A DNA stretch of 64,000 nt from DASRWI01 sp035654655 (GCA_035654655.1 DASRWI010000030.1:186001-250000), one strand, 5' to 3'. Counted from the stretch's first letter, positions 42,155-51,829 are shown. Numbers and translations: made by a program. The notes: generated by a model not told the origin, from the sequence alone.

Positions 42155-45100
42155 ATGAAGTTTATATTCAAATTATTTTTATTTGTATTCATCTTAAGTC
42201 TAAATACTTTTGCACAGTTTACTCAGTTTCATCCTGAATTAGACTGGTATACCATAAAAGGTAAACATGCTGAAGTGCATTTTCACGAAGGTACTGAAAG
42301 AACTGCTGAAGTAATTTTAAAGATTATTGACGAAGTTTGGGGACCAATTACATCTCTTTATGAATATGAACCTGAAACAGTTCACTTTGTAATCAAAGAT
42401 TTAGATGATTATTCAAATGGTGCTACTTATTTCTTTGATAATAAGATAGAGATTTGGGCAAGTGCATTAGATTTTGATTTACGAGGCACACATAACTGGT
42501 TAAGGAATGTAATCTCTCACGAATTTACACACCTTGTGCAAATTCAAGCTTCAATGAAAGCAACCCGTACATTACCTGCAGTATTCCTGCAAATGATGAA
42601 TTATGAAGATGAAAGAAGACCTGATATTCTATATGGATTTCCTAATTTTATAGTCAGTTATCCATTTGCTACTATCAATGTACCTGCTTGGTGGGCAGAA
42701 GGCACTGCTCAATATATGCGAAAAGAATTAGATTACGAGAGATGGGATTCTCATCGCGATATGATTTTGCGTTCCTATGTTCTTGATAATAAAATGCTTA
42801 CCTGGAATGAGATGGGAGTTTTTGGCAAGACAAGTCTTGGCAATGAATCTGTTTATAATTCTGGATTTTCTCTTACAAGATATATCTCTCAGAAATATGG
42901 TGAAGCTAAGCTCAGGGAAATAAGTAAATCATTGGGAAAATTTACAAACTTTACAATTGACGCTGCTTTTGAAGATGTTCTTGGTAAATCAGGCAATGAA
43001 GTTTATAATGAATGGAAAAGCTATTTAACTGATTATTACAAAAAAAGAACTCAAAATATTGATACGTTAAAAGGGAATATGATTTCTGATGTTGGATTTG
43101 GAAATTTTTATCCGACTATTTCAAAGGACAAAAATAAAATTTATTATATATCAAATAAATCATCTGATTACTTCAGTCCTTCCAATCTTTATGTATATGA
43201 TTTAAATACAAAAGAAGAAAAAAAATTAATTGATAATATCAGGTCTACTTATGGGTTTATTGAAAATGAAAAAAAGATTGTATATGCTAAACTAAGTGAT
43301 GATAATAAGAACTATTACAATGTTCACGACCTTTATGTTTATGATGTTACATCTGAAGATGAAGTTAGATTAACTAATAACTTAAGAGCTAACCAACCAA
43401 CAGTTTCCAATGATGGGAAGAAGGTAGCATTCTTATTTCAGAAGGATGGAACAACTAATTTGGGCATAGTTGATATAGATGGTAATAATTTTAAACAACT
43501 TACTTTCTACAAAAACGGTGAGCAGATTTATAATCCTAAGTTCTCTAATGATGGAAATTTAATATTATTTGATTTTTCCTATTTGCATAACAGGGATATT
43601 GCCTACTATGATTTAAGCAAAAATGTATATGATTTCTTAATTGCAACAGAAGATGATGAAAGAAATCCTGTTTTAGATAAAGATGGAAATTTAATTTACG
43701 CTTCAGATAGAACTGGTATCTACAATATTTATAGAAGAGAATTAAAATCAAATACAGATGTACAGCTTACCAATGTTCTTGGCGGTGCATTCATGCCTGC
43801 TATAGATGAAAATAATGATATTGCATATGCTGGATATACTTCATCAGGATATAAAATATTCTATCTTCCTATTTCAGAACAAAAACAAATTGCAAAAAAT
43901 AGCAGTTACGAAAGACCGCAAAATTATCCTTTAGGGGAAGATAGACCTAATGGTGATATATCAAAGTTTGACGTCAATACTTTAAAGAATTTTAATGATA
44001 AAGAAGATATAAAATCTGAACCTAAAAAATATGCTGGTGCTTTTTCAAAACTTACCTTCTTTCCATTTGTAAGGTATGATAATTATAATACATCAAATAA
44101 GTTTATTGAGAAATTAAAACCGGGCTTGTATATATCTTCAAATGATATGTTGAATAGATATTCCTTATTTGCAGGTGGCTCAATAAATACAAGATTAGAA
44201 AGAGATTTATTCTTAACTTTTGATTATAGGAATAAACTTCCTCTTCTTTTTGATTTAGGCTTAAAGCCTGAGTTAACTCTTGAACTATACAATATTAGTC
44301 GTAAATCTAATGTCGATATATTCTTTGGGACTGATTCAACTGAAGGTGTTGATTATACTTATAAAATTCCTACTGATGTAACTTATAATTTATTTGAAGT
44401 AGATTTAGCTGCCAGACATCGGATATTCTCAAGATATTCTAATCTTGAATTCAGATATATCTTCAGCAGATATTCTGCAGCTATTGGCAGTTTTATTTTA
44501 CCGGATGAGAATAATACGTTATACCCAACAACTGATGATACATACCTTATAGGAAGCAATTTTCAAATTAAATATGATTTGGATTTATGGCTTCCACATA
44601 GAAACGATGATATAAATCCCTTAGGTATGCAGGTTGAGTTAAGATATAATTATGAAATGAACAAGTTTAATGATGAAGGTCAGTACGAAATTAAAGATGG
44701 GACATTACAACCAAAGTATAATCACTTTAACTTTCATCGTTTAGAATTAAATTCTAAATTTGCTGCTCCTTTGTGGTATGGACATTCTTTAACTGCGCAA
44801 TTAAGAGCAGGAACGATTTTCGGACCTCAAATGCCGGACTTCTTTGATTTCTATTTAGGGGGATTAATTGGAATGAAAGCTTATCCTTTCTATGCGCTTA
44901 GTGGAAATGAAATTGGATGGCTTAATTTAACTTATAGGTTACCTTTATTTGAAAATATTGACACCAGGATTGGGCACCTATATCTTGATAAAATTTTCTT
45001 TTCAGTTTATGGAGACCTCGGTCATGCATGGAATGGTGATATTCCTGCATTTAAGGATTTTAAAAAAGGTGCCGGTGCAGAAATAAGAATTCAAATGACT

Positions 45101-45244
45101 TCTTTTTATATGTTCCCAACAAGTGTATTCGTAAATGCTTCTTATGGATTTGATAAGTTCACAAGATTTGTAAGAGACAGGGAGGTTACTTACGGAAAAG
45201 AATTGAGATTATATGGTGGAATTCTGTTTGGGTTTGATTTTTAA
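42155..45244 (+). CDS. Outer-membrane gluzincin peptidase with beta-propeller and beta-barrel
   Basis: A 1029-residue three-part protein. Signal peptide MKFIFKLFLFVFILSLNTFA; a peptidase MA-like gluzincin domain (25-300) with HEFTH at 122-126 and the third zinc ligand Glu182 in WWAEGTAQYM, so the site is complete; PD40 propeller blades (310-620) such as QPTVSNDGKKVAFLF and NPKFSNDGNLILFDF; and a C-terminal Omp85-like or surface-antigen barrel (650-1029) with LTAQLRAGTIFGP and the terminal strand LYGGILFGFDF ending in Phe. The barrel should hold it in the outer membrane. It lies in the porU cluster, 41 bases after the degenerate M6 gene. Substrate unknown; maturation or turnover of surface proteins is plausible. 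Confidence 0.82.
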   Translation: MKFIFKLFLFVFILSLNTFAQFTQFHPELDWYTIKGKHAEVHFHEGTERTAEVILKIIDEVWGPITSLYEYEPETVHFVIKDLDDYSNGATYFFDNKIEIWASALDFDLRGTHNWLRNVISHEFTHLVQIQASMKATRTLPAVFLQMMNYEDERRPDILYGFPNFIVSYPFATINVPAWWAEGTAQYMRKELDYERWDSHRDMILRSYVLDNKMLTWNEMGVFGKTSLGNESVYNSGFSLTRYISQKYGEAKLREISKSLGKFTNFTIDAAFEDVLGKSGNEVYNEWKSYLTDYYKKRTQNIDTLKGNMISDVGFGNFYPTISKDKNKIYYISNKSSDYFSPSNLYVYDLNTKEEKKLIDNIRSTYGFIENEKKIVYAKLSDDNKNYYNVHDLYVYDVTSEDEVRLTNNLRANQPTVSNDGKKVAFLFQKDGTTNLGIVDIDGNNFKQLTFYKNGEQIYNPKFSNDGNLILFDFSYLHNRDIAYYDLSKNVYDFLIATEDDERNPVLDKDGNLIYASDRTGIYNIYRRELKSNTDVQLTNVLGGAFMPAIDENNDIAYAGYTSSGYKIFYLPISEQKQIAKNSSYERPQNYPLGEDRPNGDISKFDVNTLKNFNDKEDIKSEPKKYAGAFSKLTFFPFVRYDNYNTSNKFIEKLKPGLYISSNDMLNRYSLFAGGSINTRLERDLFLTFDYRNKLPLLFDLGLKPELTLELYNISRKSNVDIFFGTDSTEGVDYTYKIPTDVTYNLFEVDLAARHRIFSRYSNLEFRYIFSRYSAAIGSFILPDENNTLYPTTDDTYLIGSNFQIKYDLDLWLPHRNDDINPLGMQVELRYNYEMNKFNDEGQYEIKDGTLQPKYNHFNFHRLELNSKFAAPLWYGHSLTAQLRAGTIFGPQMPDFFDFYLGGLIGMKAYPFYALSGNEIGWLNLTYRLPLFENIDTRIGHLYLDKIFFSVYGDLGHAWNGDIPAFKDFKKGAGAEIRIQMTSFYMFPTSVFVNASYGFDKFTRFVRDREVTYGKELRLYGGILFGFDF

Positions 45245-45263
45245 ATATTAACGAATTTTTATT

Positions 45264-46091
45264 ATGAAAAATATTTTTCTTATTATATTGTTTTCAGCTG
45301 CTGTAGTACTTGCTCAAGTTAATAAACAGACTAATTTGACTGGCAATTTAAGTTATGACAGCAAAATAATAAATTATAATGGACCTGTAGTAAATAAATA
45401 TAACTTTGATATCAAAAATAAAAAATCACCATTTCTAGCAGCAGCACTTTCTTTAGTTTTACCCGGTGCAGGTGAAGTTTATACAGAACATTATTTAAAG
45501 GCTGGAATCTTTTTGGCAATTGAGGCCGCTGCGATAACTACCGGAATTATGTATGACAACAAAGGTAATGACCAAACTAATGTTTTTCAAAATTATGCGG
45601 ATGAAAATTGGAGTGTCTTAAGATATGCTCAATGGTTAATTACATTCAAGAATGCACCGTCAGAAATTATAAAAAGTAACAATCCAAATATTCCTGATTG
45701 GGAAGAAGTTGATTGGGCTTTGTTAAATCAATATGAAACTGGCTCCCATAATCTTCCACAGCATGGTGAACAGCAATATTATGAAATGATAGGAAAATAC
45801 CATCAGTTTGCCAGTGGATGGGATGATTTTGCAGGAGGAGCAAATGAAAATATTATTTCATCTAACTTTACACATTACGCAGGATTAAGAGGGAAGGCAA
45901 ATGACTATTATAATGTTGCCGCTAAGGCAGTGATAGTTATATACATAAACCACGTATTAAGTGCCGTAGATGCAGCATTCAGTGCAAAGTGGTTTAATGA
46001 TGATTTGGCTCTTAGATTAAGAGTTGAACAAAACAATTATTCATACAATAGGGAATTATATCCTGTTGTTAATTTATCTTATAAGTTTTAG
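45264..46091 (+). CDS. Exported DUF5683-like protein
   Basis: A 275-residue protein with signal peptide MKNIFLIILFSAAVVLAQ. Residues 50-95 hold the stretch SPFLAAALSLVLPGAGEVYTEHYLKAGIF (in blocks LSLVLPGAGEVY and HYLKAG), which resembles the LPGxGQxYxxxxxKG signature of DUF5683-type envelope proteins, followed by a hydrophobic helix. A second hydrophobic segment (about 225-240) contains YYNVAAKAVIVIYINHVLSAVDAA. The end (VNLSYKF) looks like an outer-membrane strand. It starts 19 bases after the barrel-peptidase gene and 3 bases before der, making it the last envelope gene of the cluster. Function is not known. Confidence 0.62.
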   Translation: MKNIFLIILFSAAVVLAQVNKQTNLTGNLSYDSKIINYNGPVVNKYNFDIKNKKSPFLAAALSLVLPGAGEVYTEHYLKAGIFLAIEAAAITTGIMYDNKGNDQTNVFQNYADENWSVLRYAQWLITFKNAPSEIIKSNNPNIPDWEEVDWALLNQYETGSHNLPQHGEQQYYEMIGKYHQFASGWDDFAGGANENIISSNFTHYAGLRGKANDYYNVAAKAVIVIYINHVLSAVDAAFSAKWFNDDLALRLRVEQNNYSYNRELYPVVNLSYKF

Positions 46092-46094
46092 CAT

Positions 46095-47408
46095 ATGAAA
46101 GTACCAATAGTAGTTATAGTTGGAAGTCCTAATGTAGGAAAGTCAACTTTATTTAATAGATTTATCGGAAAACGTGAAGCAATAGTTGATAACGTCAGCG
46201 GTGTTACCAGAGATAGGAACTATGGTGATGTTGAATGGAATGGAAAGCTTTTCAGATTAATGGATACAGGTGGTTATGTTCCTAATTCTCCTGATCTGTT
46301 TGAGACTGCCATAAGAGAGCAGGTAGAAATTGCATTAATCGAAGCTGATGTTATTCTTTTTGTTGTTGATGCAAGAACAGGCCTTACTGAAATGGATAAA
46401 GAAATAGCAAGGATGCTCCGTACTTCTAATAAAGAATTTTATTTGTTGATTAATAAAGTTGATTCAGAAAAATATGAAAATGCAGTTCATGAATTTTATT
46501 CTTTAGGTATAAAAAATGTTTATGATGTTTCTGCATTAATGGGAAGAAAAGTTGGTGATTTGTTGGATGATATTACCGAACATTTTCCGGCTATGAATGA
46601 AGATGATGAAGGTGATTCAAGGTTAAGGATAGCCATTGTTGGACGTCCAAATGTTGGTAAATCATCCTTGACAAATGCTTTGTTAGGTATTGATAGGAGC
46701 ATAGTCACTGATATTCCCGGAACGACAAGAGATAGTTTAGATTCTATCTTAAAATATTATGGTGAGGAAATCGTTCTTATTGATACTGCAGGCTTAAGGA
46801 AAAAGAAAAAAATTGAAGAGAGTATTGAATTCTTTTCAAATATCAGAACTATGAAAGCTATTAGTGAATCTAATGTAACAATCGTAATGATTGATGCAGT
46901 AGTAGGACTTGATAAGCAGGATATGAAAATTATTGAAGAAGCTATTGCCAGAAGGAAGGGAATTATCCTTGCAATAAATAAATGGGACCTTATTGAAAAA
47001 GATACTAATACTGCCAGACAAAAAGAAAAAGATATTTTAGATAAACTTGGTTCAATAAATTATTTACCAATTATATTCATTTCTGCTTTAACTAAACAAA
47101 GAATATTCAAGCTGATTGATTTGGCTAAAAAGGTTGAGGAAGAAAGAAAGAAAACAATTCCAACTAATGTTTTAAACGATGCCTTATTAGCTGATATTGA
47201 AAATACGCCTCCTCCGACAACTCATACAGGTAAAGAAGTAAAGATAAAATACATTACTCAAGCTGCAGGTAGTTATCCTGTGTTTTTGTTTTTTAGCAAT
47301 TTTCCAAAAGAAATATCTGCATCATATAGAAAATTTTTGGAAAGAATGATTAGAAAACATTTTGGTTTTGAAGGTGTACCTATAATTTTATCTTTTAAGA
47401 ATAAATAA
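46095..47408 (+). CDS. der: Ribosome assembly GTPase Der (EngA)
   Basis: A 437-residue protein with the unique twin-GTPase arrangement: G domain 1 (P-loop GSPNVGKSTLFN, switch II DTGGY, NKVD), G domain 2 (P-loop GRPNVGKSSLTN, DTAGL, NKWD) and a C-terminal KH-like domain (350-437) with KIKYITQAAGSYPVFLFF. Der is an essential factor for 50S subunit maturation in the cytoplasm. All GTP-binding motifs are intact. It begins 3 bases after the DUF5683-like gene, so it is transcribed with the envelope cluster, and 44 bases before upp. Confidence 0.96.
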   Translation: MKVPIVVIVGSPNVGKSTLFNRFIGKREAIVDNVSGVTRDRNYGDVEWNGKLFRLMDTGGYVPNSPDLFETAIREQVEIALIEADVILFVVDARTGLTEMDKEIARMLRTSNKEFYLLINKVDSEKYENAVHEFYSLGIKNVYDVSALMGRKVGDLLDDITEHFPAMNEDDEGDSRLRIAIVGRPNVGKSSLTNALLGIDRSIVTDIPGTTRDSLDSILKYYGEEIVLIDTAGLRKKKKIEESIEFFSNIRTMKAISESNVTIVMIDAVVGLDKQDMKIIEEAIARRKGIILAINKWDLIEKDTNTARQKEKDILDKLGSINYLPIIFISALTKQRIFKLIDLAKKVEEERKKTIPTNVLNDALLADIENTPPPTTHTGKEVKIKYITQAAGSYPVFLFFSNFPKEISASYRKFLERMIRKHFGFEGVPIILSFKNK

Positions 47409-47452
47409 AAAAATTACTATTTTTGATAAACAAATAATTTCTTGAAGGTAAA

Positions 47453-48091
47453 ATGAGTACTCCAATTTCCAGCTTTCACCTTATTGAACATCCTTTAGTT
47501 AAAAGAGATATAACAGTTCTTAGGGATATTAACACTCCACCAGATTTATTCCGTTCTACTGTTAAAAGAGTATCGAATATTTTAGCAGTTGAAATATCTA
47601 AAAATTTTATTTTACAAACTTTTGATGTTGAAACTCCACTTGAAAAAACCATAGGCTACAAATTAGAACAGGAAATTATTCTAGTCCCTATATTAAGGGC
47701 TGGCTTGGGAATGGTTAGTGGTTTTCTTCAAATTTTTCCTGATGCTAAAGTTGGTCATATTGGTCTGCAAAGAAATGAAGTAACTCTTAAACCCATCGAA
47801 TACTATTATAAAACTCCAAAAAATATCGATAAAGCAATAGTAATTTTATTAGACCCTATGCTTGCAACCGGAGGAAGTGCATTTGAAGCAATAACTTATT
47901 TAAAAAATAGAGGAGCAAAAAATCTTTATTTTGCCTGTCTTGTTGCTGCACCTGAAGGTATAAAATTATTGGATGACGGGTTGAAAGATATTAATATTTA
48001 TGGAGCTGCATTAGATAGAGAACTTAATGAAAAAGGATATATTCTACCCGGTTTAGGAGATGCAGGTGACAGGACATTTGGTACACTATAA
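47453..48091 (+). CDS. upp: Uracil phosphoribosyltransferase
   Basis: A 212-residue salvage enzyme converting uracil and PRPP to UMP. The PRPP-binding loop is VILLDPMLATGGSAFEA, the uracil-contact C-terminus is YILPGLGDAGDRTFGT, and VPILRAGLGMVSG lies in the middle. Length and motifs are standard. AAGG precedes the ATG by about five bases. The coding sequence of the following TPR gene begins inside its last 32 bases, in another frame. Confidence 0.95.
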   Translation: MSTPISSFHLIEHPLVKRDITVLRDINTPPDLFRSTVKRVSNILAVEISKNFILQTFDVETPLEKTIGYKLEQEIILVPILRAGLGMVSGFLQIFPDAKVGHIGLQRNEVTLKPIEYYYKTPKNIDKAIVILLDPMLATGGSAFEAITYLKNRGAKNLYFACLVAAPEGIKLLDDGLKDINIYGAALDRELNEKGYILPGLGDAGDRTFGTL

Positions 48092-49094
48092 AATTTTATT
48101 TTTAATCATATTTTTATTTTTATCTTCAAACCAATTTGCACAAGTTCATCCTGATAAGAAAATTCATTCATTATTGATGTCAGGATTAAATGAATTAATC
48201 AATCAGAACTATGACAAAAGTGCACAATACTTCACTGAGTTAAAAAGTACTTACCCCAAAAATCCTCTTGGTTATATTTACCTTGCAGTAAGTGAAATCG
48301 TAAAAAATAGTGACCACAAAGAACAATTTAATATATCATTTATTGAAAAAAATCTGGATGAAGGAAGAAAACTTGCAGATAAACTTTATGATGATGATGA
48401 TAATAATCCATGGAATATTTATTATTTAGCTTTATCAAAAGGATTTCAAGCTTATTATGCTGCTCTTAATCAAAGTTGGATAAATGCATTTACAATAGGT
48501 TTATCAAGTCTTAATTTATTTGAAGATTGTTTAGAAAAAGATAAAAAATTTTATGATGCATATACAGCAATAGGAACATATAAGTATTGGAAAAGCAAAA
48601 AAACAGAATCTTTAAATTGGATGCCTTTTGTAGAAGATGAAACAGACTTGGGATTAAAACTTTTAGAAAAAGCTGTTGCAAGCAGTACTTACACAAAACA
48701 TCTTGCAATTTCTTCTTTGCTATGGATTTACTTAAGTAAAAAAGAAGATTATAAAGCACTTAAACTTGCTAAGCAAGTTTATTCAAAATATCCAAATAGC
48801 AAATATTTTAAATGGACATTAGCACGTGCGTACGAAAATATTGATTTAAATAAATCTTTAGAAATTTATACTGAGCTTTCAGCACAATATAATAACAGTA
48901 ATGATCCCAACAGGATAAATGAAATAAATATTAAACATATAATCGCACAGCTTTTAAATAAAAGGGGAGATGTACAGGGAGCATTGAAATTATGTAATGA
49001 AATTTTGAGTATAAAATTAACTCCTTTCGCTAGTGAAAAACTTGAAAGAAGATTAAACAGAGTAAAAGAGCTAAAAAAGGAACTTTCTAAATAA
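48060..49094 (+). CDS. Exported tetratricopeptide-repeat protein, overlaps upp
   Basis: A helical-repeat protein of up to 344 residues with signal peptide core ILFLIIFLFLSSNQFAQ. Two starts are possible: ATG at 48060, or TTG at 48078, which has AGGA four bases upstream and gives a shorter, more typical signal peptide (VHYKILF...). Repeats include LINQNYDKSAQYFTELKSTYP, PWNIYYLALSKGFQAYY, YDAYTAIGTYKYWKSKK and KALKLAKQVYSKYP. It is related to the first part of the TPR protein at 30484-32016 (shared pattern of a YP-x-x-P-x-GY block and a later GTY/GIY block). Overlap with upp implies translational coupling. Function unknown. Confidence 0.78.
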   Translation: MQVTGHLVHYKILFLIIFLFLSSNQFAQVHPDKKIHSLLMSGLNELINQNYDKSAQYFTELKSTYPKNPLGYIYLAVSEIVKNSDHKEQFNISFIEKNLDEGRKLADKLYDDDDNNPWNIYYLALSKGFQAYYAALNQSWINAFTIGLSSLNLFEDCLEKDKKFYDAYTAIGTYKYWKSKKTESLNWMPFVEDETDLGLKLLEKAVASSTYTKHLAISSLLWIYLSKKEDYKALKLAKQVYSKYPNSKYFKWTLARAYENIDLNKSLEIYTELSAQYNNSNDPNRINEINIKHIIAQLLNKRGDVQGALKLCNEILSIKLTPFASEKLERRLNRVKELKKELSK

Positions 49095-49171
49095 GATGCG
49101 GTTTAAAATCACATAGAGTTTTATATATTCCTAAAAAAGATTAAATTTATCTCAAAATCCTATTAATTAAT

Positions 49172-51352
49172 ATGAGCATTTCCGATCCTGAACATAAAAA
49201 ATTGTTAGATGAACTTTTACGTGAGTGTAAAAGTCATTTTCCAAGTGTCAATGAAGCTATCATAGAAAAAGCTTTTGAGTTTGCTATTGAAGCTCATAAG
49301 AATGATTTAAGAGCATCGGGAGAACCATATTTTATTCATCCATATGAAGTAGCCTTAATAATTGCAAGAGAAATTCCATTAGATGATACAACAGTAGTAG
49401 CTGCACTTCTTCATGATGTTGTTGAAGATACTGAATTTAATTTAGATTTAATTTCTAAAGAATTTGGAAAAGAAGTTGCGGAAATTGTAGATGGTGTAAC
49501 GAAGATAGGCGGTATTTTTAAAGGTCAGGAAATTACTATGGCTGAAAATTATAGAAAGCTTTTACTTTCTATGGTTAAGGATGTTAGAGTAATTTTAGTA
49601 AAGTTTGCAGATAGACTTCATAATATGAGAACCCTTCAGCATGTTAACCCTGAAAAACAAAGAAGAATTGCAACTGAAACTCTTGAAATCTATGCTCCAT
49701 TTGCGAACAGGTTTGGACTTGGTAGAGTAAAATGGGAACTTGAAGATTTATCTTTTAAGTATCTTAATAAAGAAGCTTACGATGAAATTGCAAAAAAGAT
49801 TCAGAGTAAAAGAAAAGAACGCGAAACTTATATAAAGAAGTTCACAGAACCAATTTTAAAAAAGCTTGATGAATATAATCTTAAATATGAAATAAGCGGA
49901 AGGCCAAAACACTTATATAGCATTTATAGAAAGATGGTTAGAAGGAATAAACCATTCGAAGAAATTTATGACCTCTTTGCTATTAGAATTATTTTGGACA
50001 CTGAAAACACTTACGATTGTTATACTACATTGGGAATTGTAAATCAGATTTATCTACCAATTACTGAAAGATTTAAAGATTATGTCTCTATTCCTAAGAC
50101 AAATAACTATCAATCAATTCATACAACAGTAATTGGACCTGAGGGTAGACCTGTTGAGGTTCAGATAAGAACTATCAAAATGCACGAAGTTGCTGAAAAA
50201 GGTTTTGCAGCTCATTGGAAATACAAAGAAAATAAAAATTACTCTGACAAAAATCTTGATGAATGGGTTAACTGGATAAGAGATATTTTTGAAAGTACTT
50301 CAAAAGACGAAGTCAGAAAAGAATTATTGGAAAGCTTTAAATTAAATCTTTATCAGGATGAAATATATGTTTTCACTCCTAAAGGGGATTTAAGAAGATT
50401 GCCTATCAATTCTACTCCGGTAGATTTTGCATTTGAAATTCACAGTAAAGTCGGCTTTCATTGTATAGGTGCAAAAATAAATGGTAAGATAGTTCCTTTA
50501 GACACAAAACTTCATAGTGGTGACCAGCTGGAAATTATTACTTCTAAAAATCAACATCCAAACAAGAACTGGATTAAATTTGTTACCACACATAAAGCAA
50601 AAACTGCAATAAGAAAGTGGTTAAATAAAGAAGAAGAAGAAATTATTAATTCCGGCAAGGAAATATGGGATAAGAAGGTTAAAAAATTAAAATTAGTATT
50701 TAACTCATCAGATATAGCAAAGCTTGCAATGAGCTTGAAATATGATAATACAAAAAATTTTTTCAAGGCTATAGCACAGAATAAAATTAATATTGATGAA
50801 GTACTTACTGCAACAAAACAAAGAGATAAGAAAGAAAAAGAAAAAGTTTCAACTTTACCATTTGAAAACTTTGCTGATATTGCCAGAAATGATATTGGCG
50901 GCATTCTTGTTGATGGTAAGAGCAATGAAATAATGTATTCATACGCCAAATGTTGCAATCCTATCCCCGGTGACCCGGTTATTGGATATATAACTGTTGG
51001 AGAGGGAATTAAAATTCACCGTAAAACTTGTAATAATCTTTTGAAGATAACAGAAAAAGATGCAAGCAAGTTAGTAGCTGTTCAATGGCCTGAAGCTGAA
51101 GATTCTTATTTTGTAGCCGGTATAACTTTAATGGGTGAAGACACTCCTGGAATTTTAAATGAAATTTCTCACGCAATAGTATCATTTCAAAATACAAATA
51201 TTAAATCTATTAATATTAATACTAATGATTCTACATTTGATGGTAATGTTACTGTTTATGTACAAAATCTTGACCATCTATCCAGATTAATTCAACGAAT
51301 AAAAAAACTAAAAGGTGTTTATTTAGTTGATAGATTAGAATCTGCAAATTAA
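49172..51352 (+). CDS. rel: Bifunctional (p)ppGpp synthetase/hydrolase (Rel/SpoT)
   Basis: A 726-residue RSH enzyme that makes and degrades the stringent-response alarmone. HD hydrolase domain (25-200) with His81-Asp82 in HDVVEDTEFN; synthetase domain (235-370) with YSIYRKM, EEIYDLFAIRI and RFKDYVSIPK, where RxKD marks bifunctional Rel/SpoT enzymes rather than RelA; VEVQIRT; TGS domain (393-455, IYVFTPKGDLRRLP); a helical and zinc-finger-like region with YAKCCNPIPGDPV; and a C-terminal ACT domain (650-726). Both active sites appear intact. Located between the TPR and ruvX genes; the ruvX ATG overlaps its stop by one base. Confidence 0.95.
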   Translation: MSISDPEHKKLLDELLRECKSHFPSVNEAIIEKAFEFAIEAHKNDLRASGEPYFIHPYEVALIIAREIPLDDTTVVAALLHDVVEDTEFNLDLISKEFGKEVAEIVDGVTKIGGIFKGQEITMAENYRKLLLSMVKDVRVILVKFADRLHNMRTLQHVNPEKQRRIATETLEIYAPFANRFGLGRVKWELEDLSFKYLNKEAYDEIAKKIQSKRKERETYIKKFTEPILKKLDEYNLKYEISGRPKHLYSIYRKMVRRNKPFEEIYDLFAIRIILDTENTYDCYTTLGIVNQIYLPITERFKDYVSIPKTNNYQSIHTTVIGPEGRPVEVQIRTIKMHEVAEKGFAAHWKYKENKNYSDKNLDEWVNWIRDIFESTSKDEVRKELLESFKLNLYQDEIYVFTPKGDLRRLPINSTPVDFAFEIHSKVGFHCIGAKINGKIVPLDTKLHSGDQLEIITSKNQHPNKNWIKFVTTHKAKTAIRKWLNKEEEEIINSGKEIWDKKVKKLKLVFNSSDIAKLAMSLKYDNTKNFFKAIAQNKINIDEVLTATKQRDKKEKEKVSTLPFENFADIARNDIGGILVDGKSNEIMYSYAKCCNPIPGDPVIGYITVGEGIKIHRKTCNNLLKITEKDASKLVAVQWPEAEDSYFVAGITLMGEDTPGILNEISHAIVSFQNTNIKSININTNDSTFDGNVTVYVQNLDHLSRLIQRIKKLKGVYLVDRLESAN

Positions 51353-51774
51353 TGGAAGAAAAAAGAATACTCGCAATTGATTATGGACTAAAAAGAATTG
51401 GTCTTGCTCTATCAGATCCACTTTTAATTTTTGCTTATCCCTTTGAAACAATACAGAATACAGAAAAAATGTATGATGAATTGTTAAAGATAATTTCTGA
51501 AAAAAATGTTTTTAAAATTCTTTTAGGTTATCCTACTAATGATAGGGGAGAATCATCTGACTTTACAAAACAAGTTTTAAAATTTAAAGAAGAATTATCT
51601 AAGAAGACGTCAATAGAGATTATTTTAAGAGATGAAAGATATACATCAATAATGGCTCAAGAAAATGTACTTCAGTCAGTTACAAAAAAAATGAAAAGAA
51701 GAGATAAAGGTTTGATTGATAGAAATTCTGCTGCGATTATCTTACAAGAATTTTTAGATGAGTATAAAAAATAA
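51352..51774 (+). CDS. ruvX: RuvX/YqgF-family nuclease-like protein
   Basis: A 140-residue RNase H-fold protein. The first strand LAIDYGLKRIGLALSDP carries the first acidic residue, LLGYPTNDRGESSD the middle motif, and DERYTSIMAQ plus DRNSAAIILQEFLDEY the later conserved acids. The family matures the 5' end of 16S rRNA in E. coli and was first proposed as a Holliday junction resolvase. It overlaps the rel stop codon by one base (TAATG), so it is co-translated. Its own stop lies at the edge of a hairpin that terminates the opposite-strand gene. Confidence 0.92.
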   Translation: MEEKRILAIDYGLKRIGLALSDPLLIFAYPFETIQNTEKMYDELLKIISEKNVFKILLGYPTNDRGESSDFTKQVLKFKEELSKKTSIEIILRDERYTSIMAQENVLQSVTKKMKRRDKGLIDRNSAAIILQEFLDEYKK

Positions 51775-51806
51775 AAGCTCCCTAAAATTTTCATTTCGGG
51801 GAGCTT
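51761..51806 (-). terminator. Intrinsic terminator of the lipoprotein gene, overlapping the end of ruvX
   Basis: AAGCTCCC (51775-51782) pairs with GGGAGCTT (51799-51806), loop 16 bases. Read on the minus strand, the hairpin starts 23 bases after the lipoprotein stop and is followed by TTTATTTTTT, which includes the complement of the ruvX stop codon. On the plus strand no T-run follows, so it should stop mainly minus-strand transcripts. Confidence 0.7.
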
Positions 51807-51829
51807 ATAGAGGTTACATGAGAAACATT

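Noticed and set aside
50095..50130. Rel synthetase motif NGYQS altered to NNYQS, as a sign of inactivity
   Set aside because: That glycine position varies among active Rel enzymes (e.g. GVYQS in mycobacterial Rel), and all other synthetase motifs are present.
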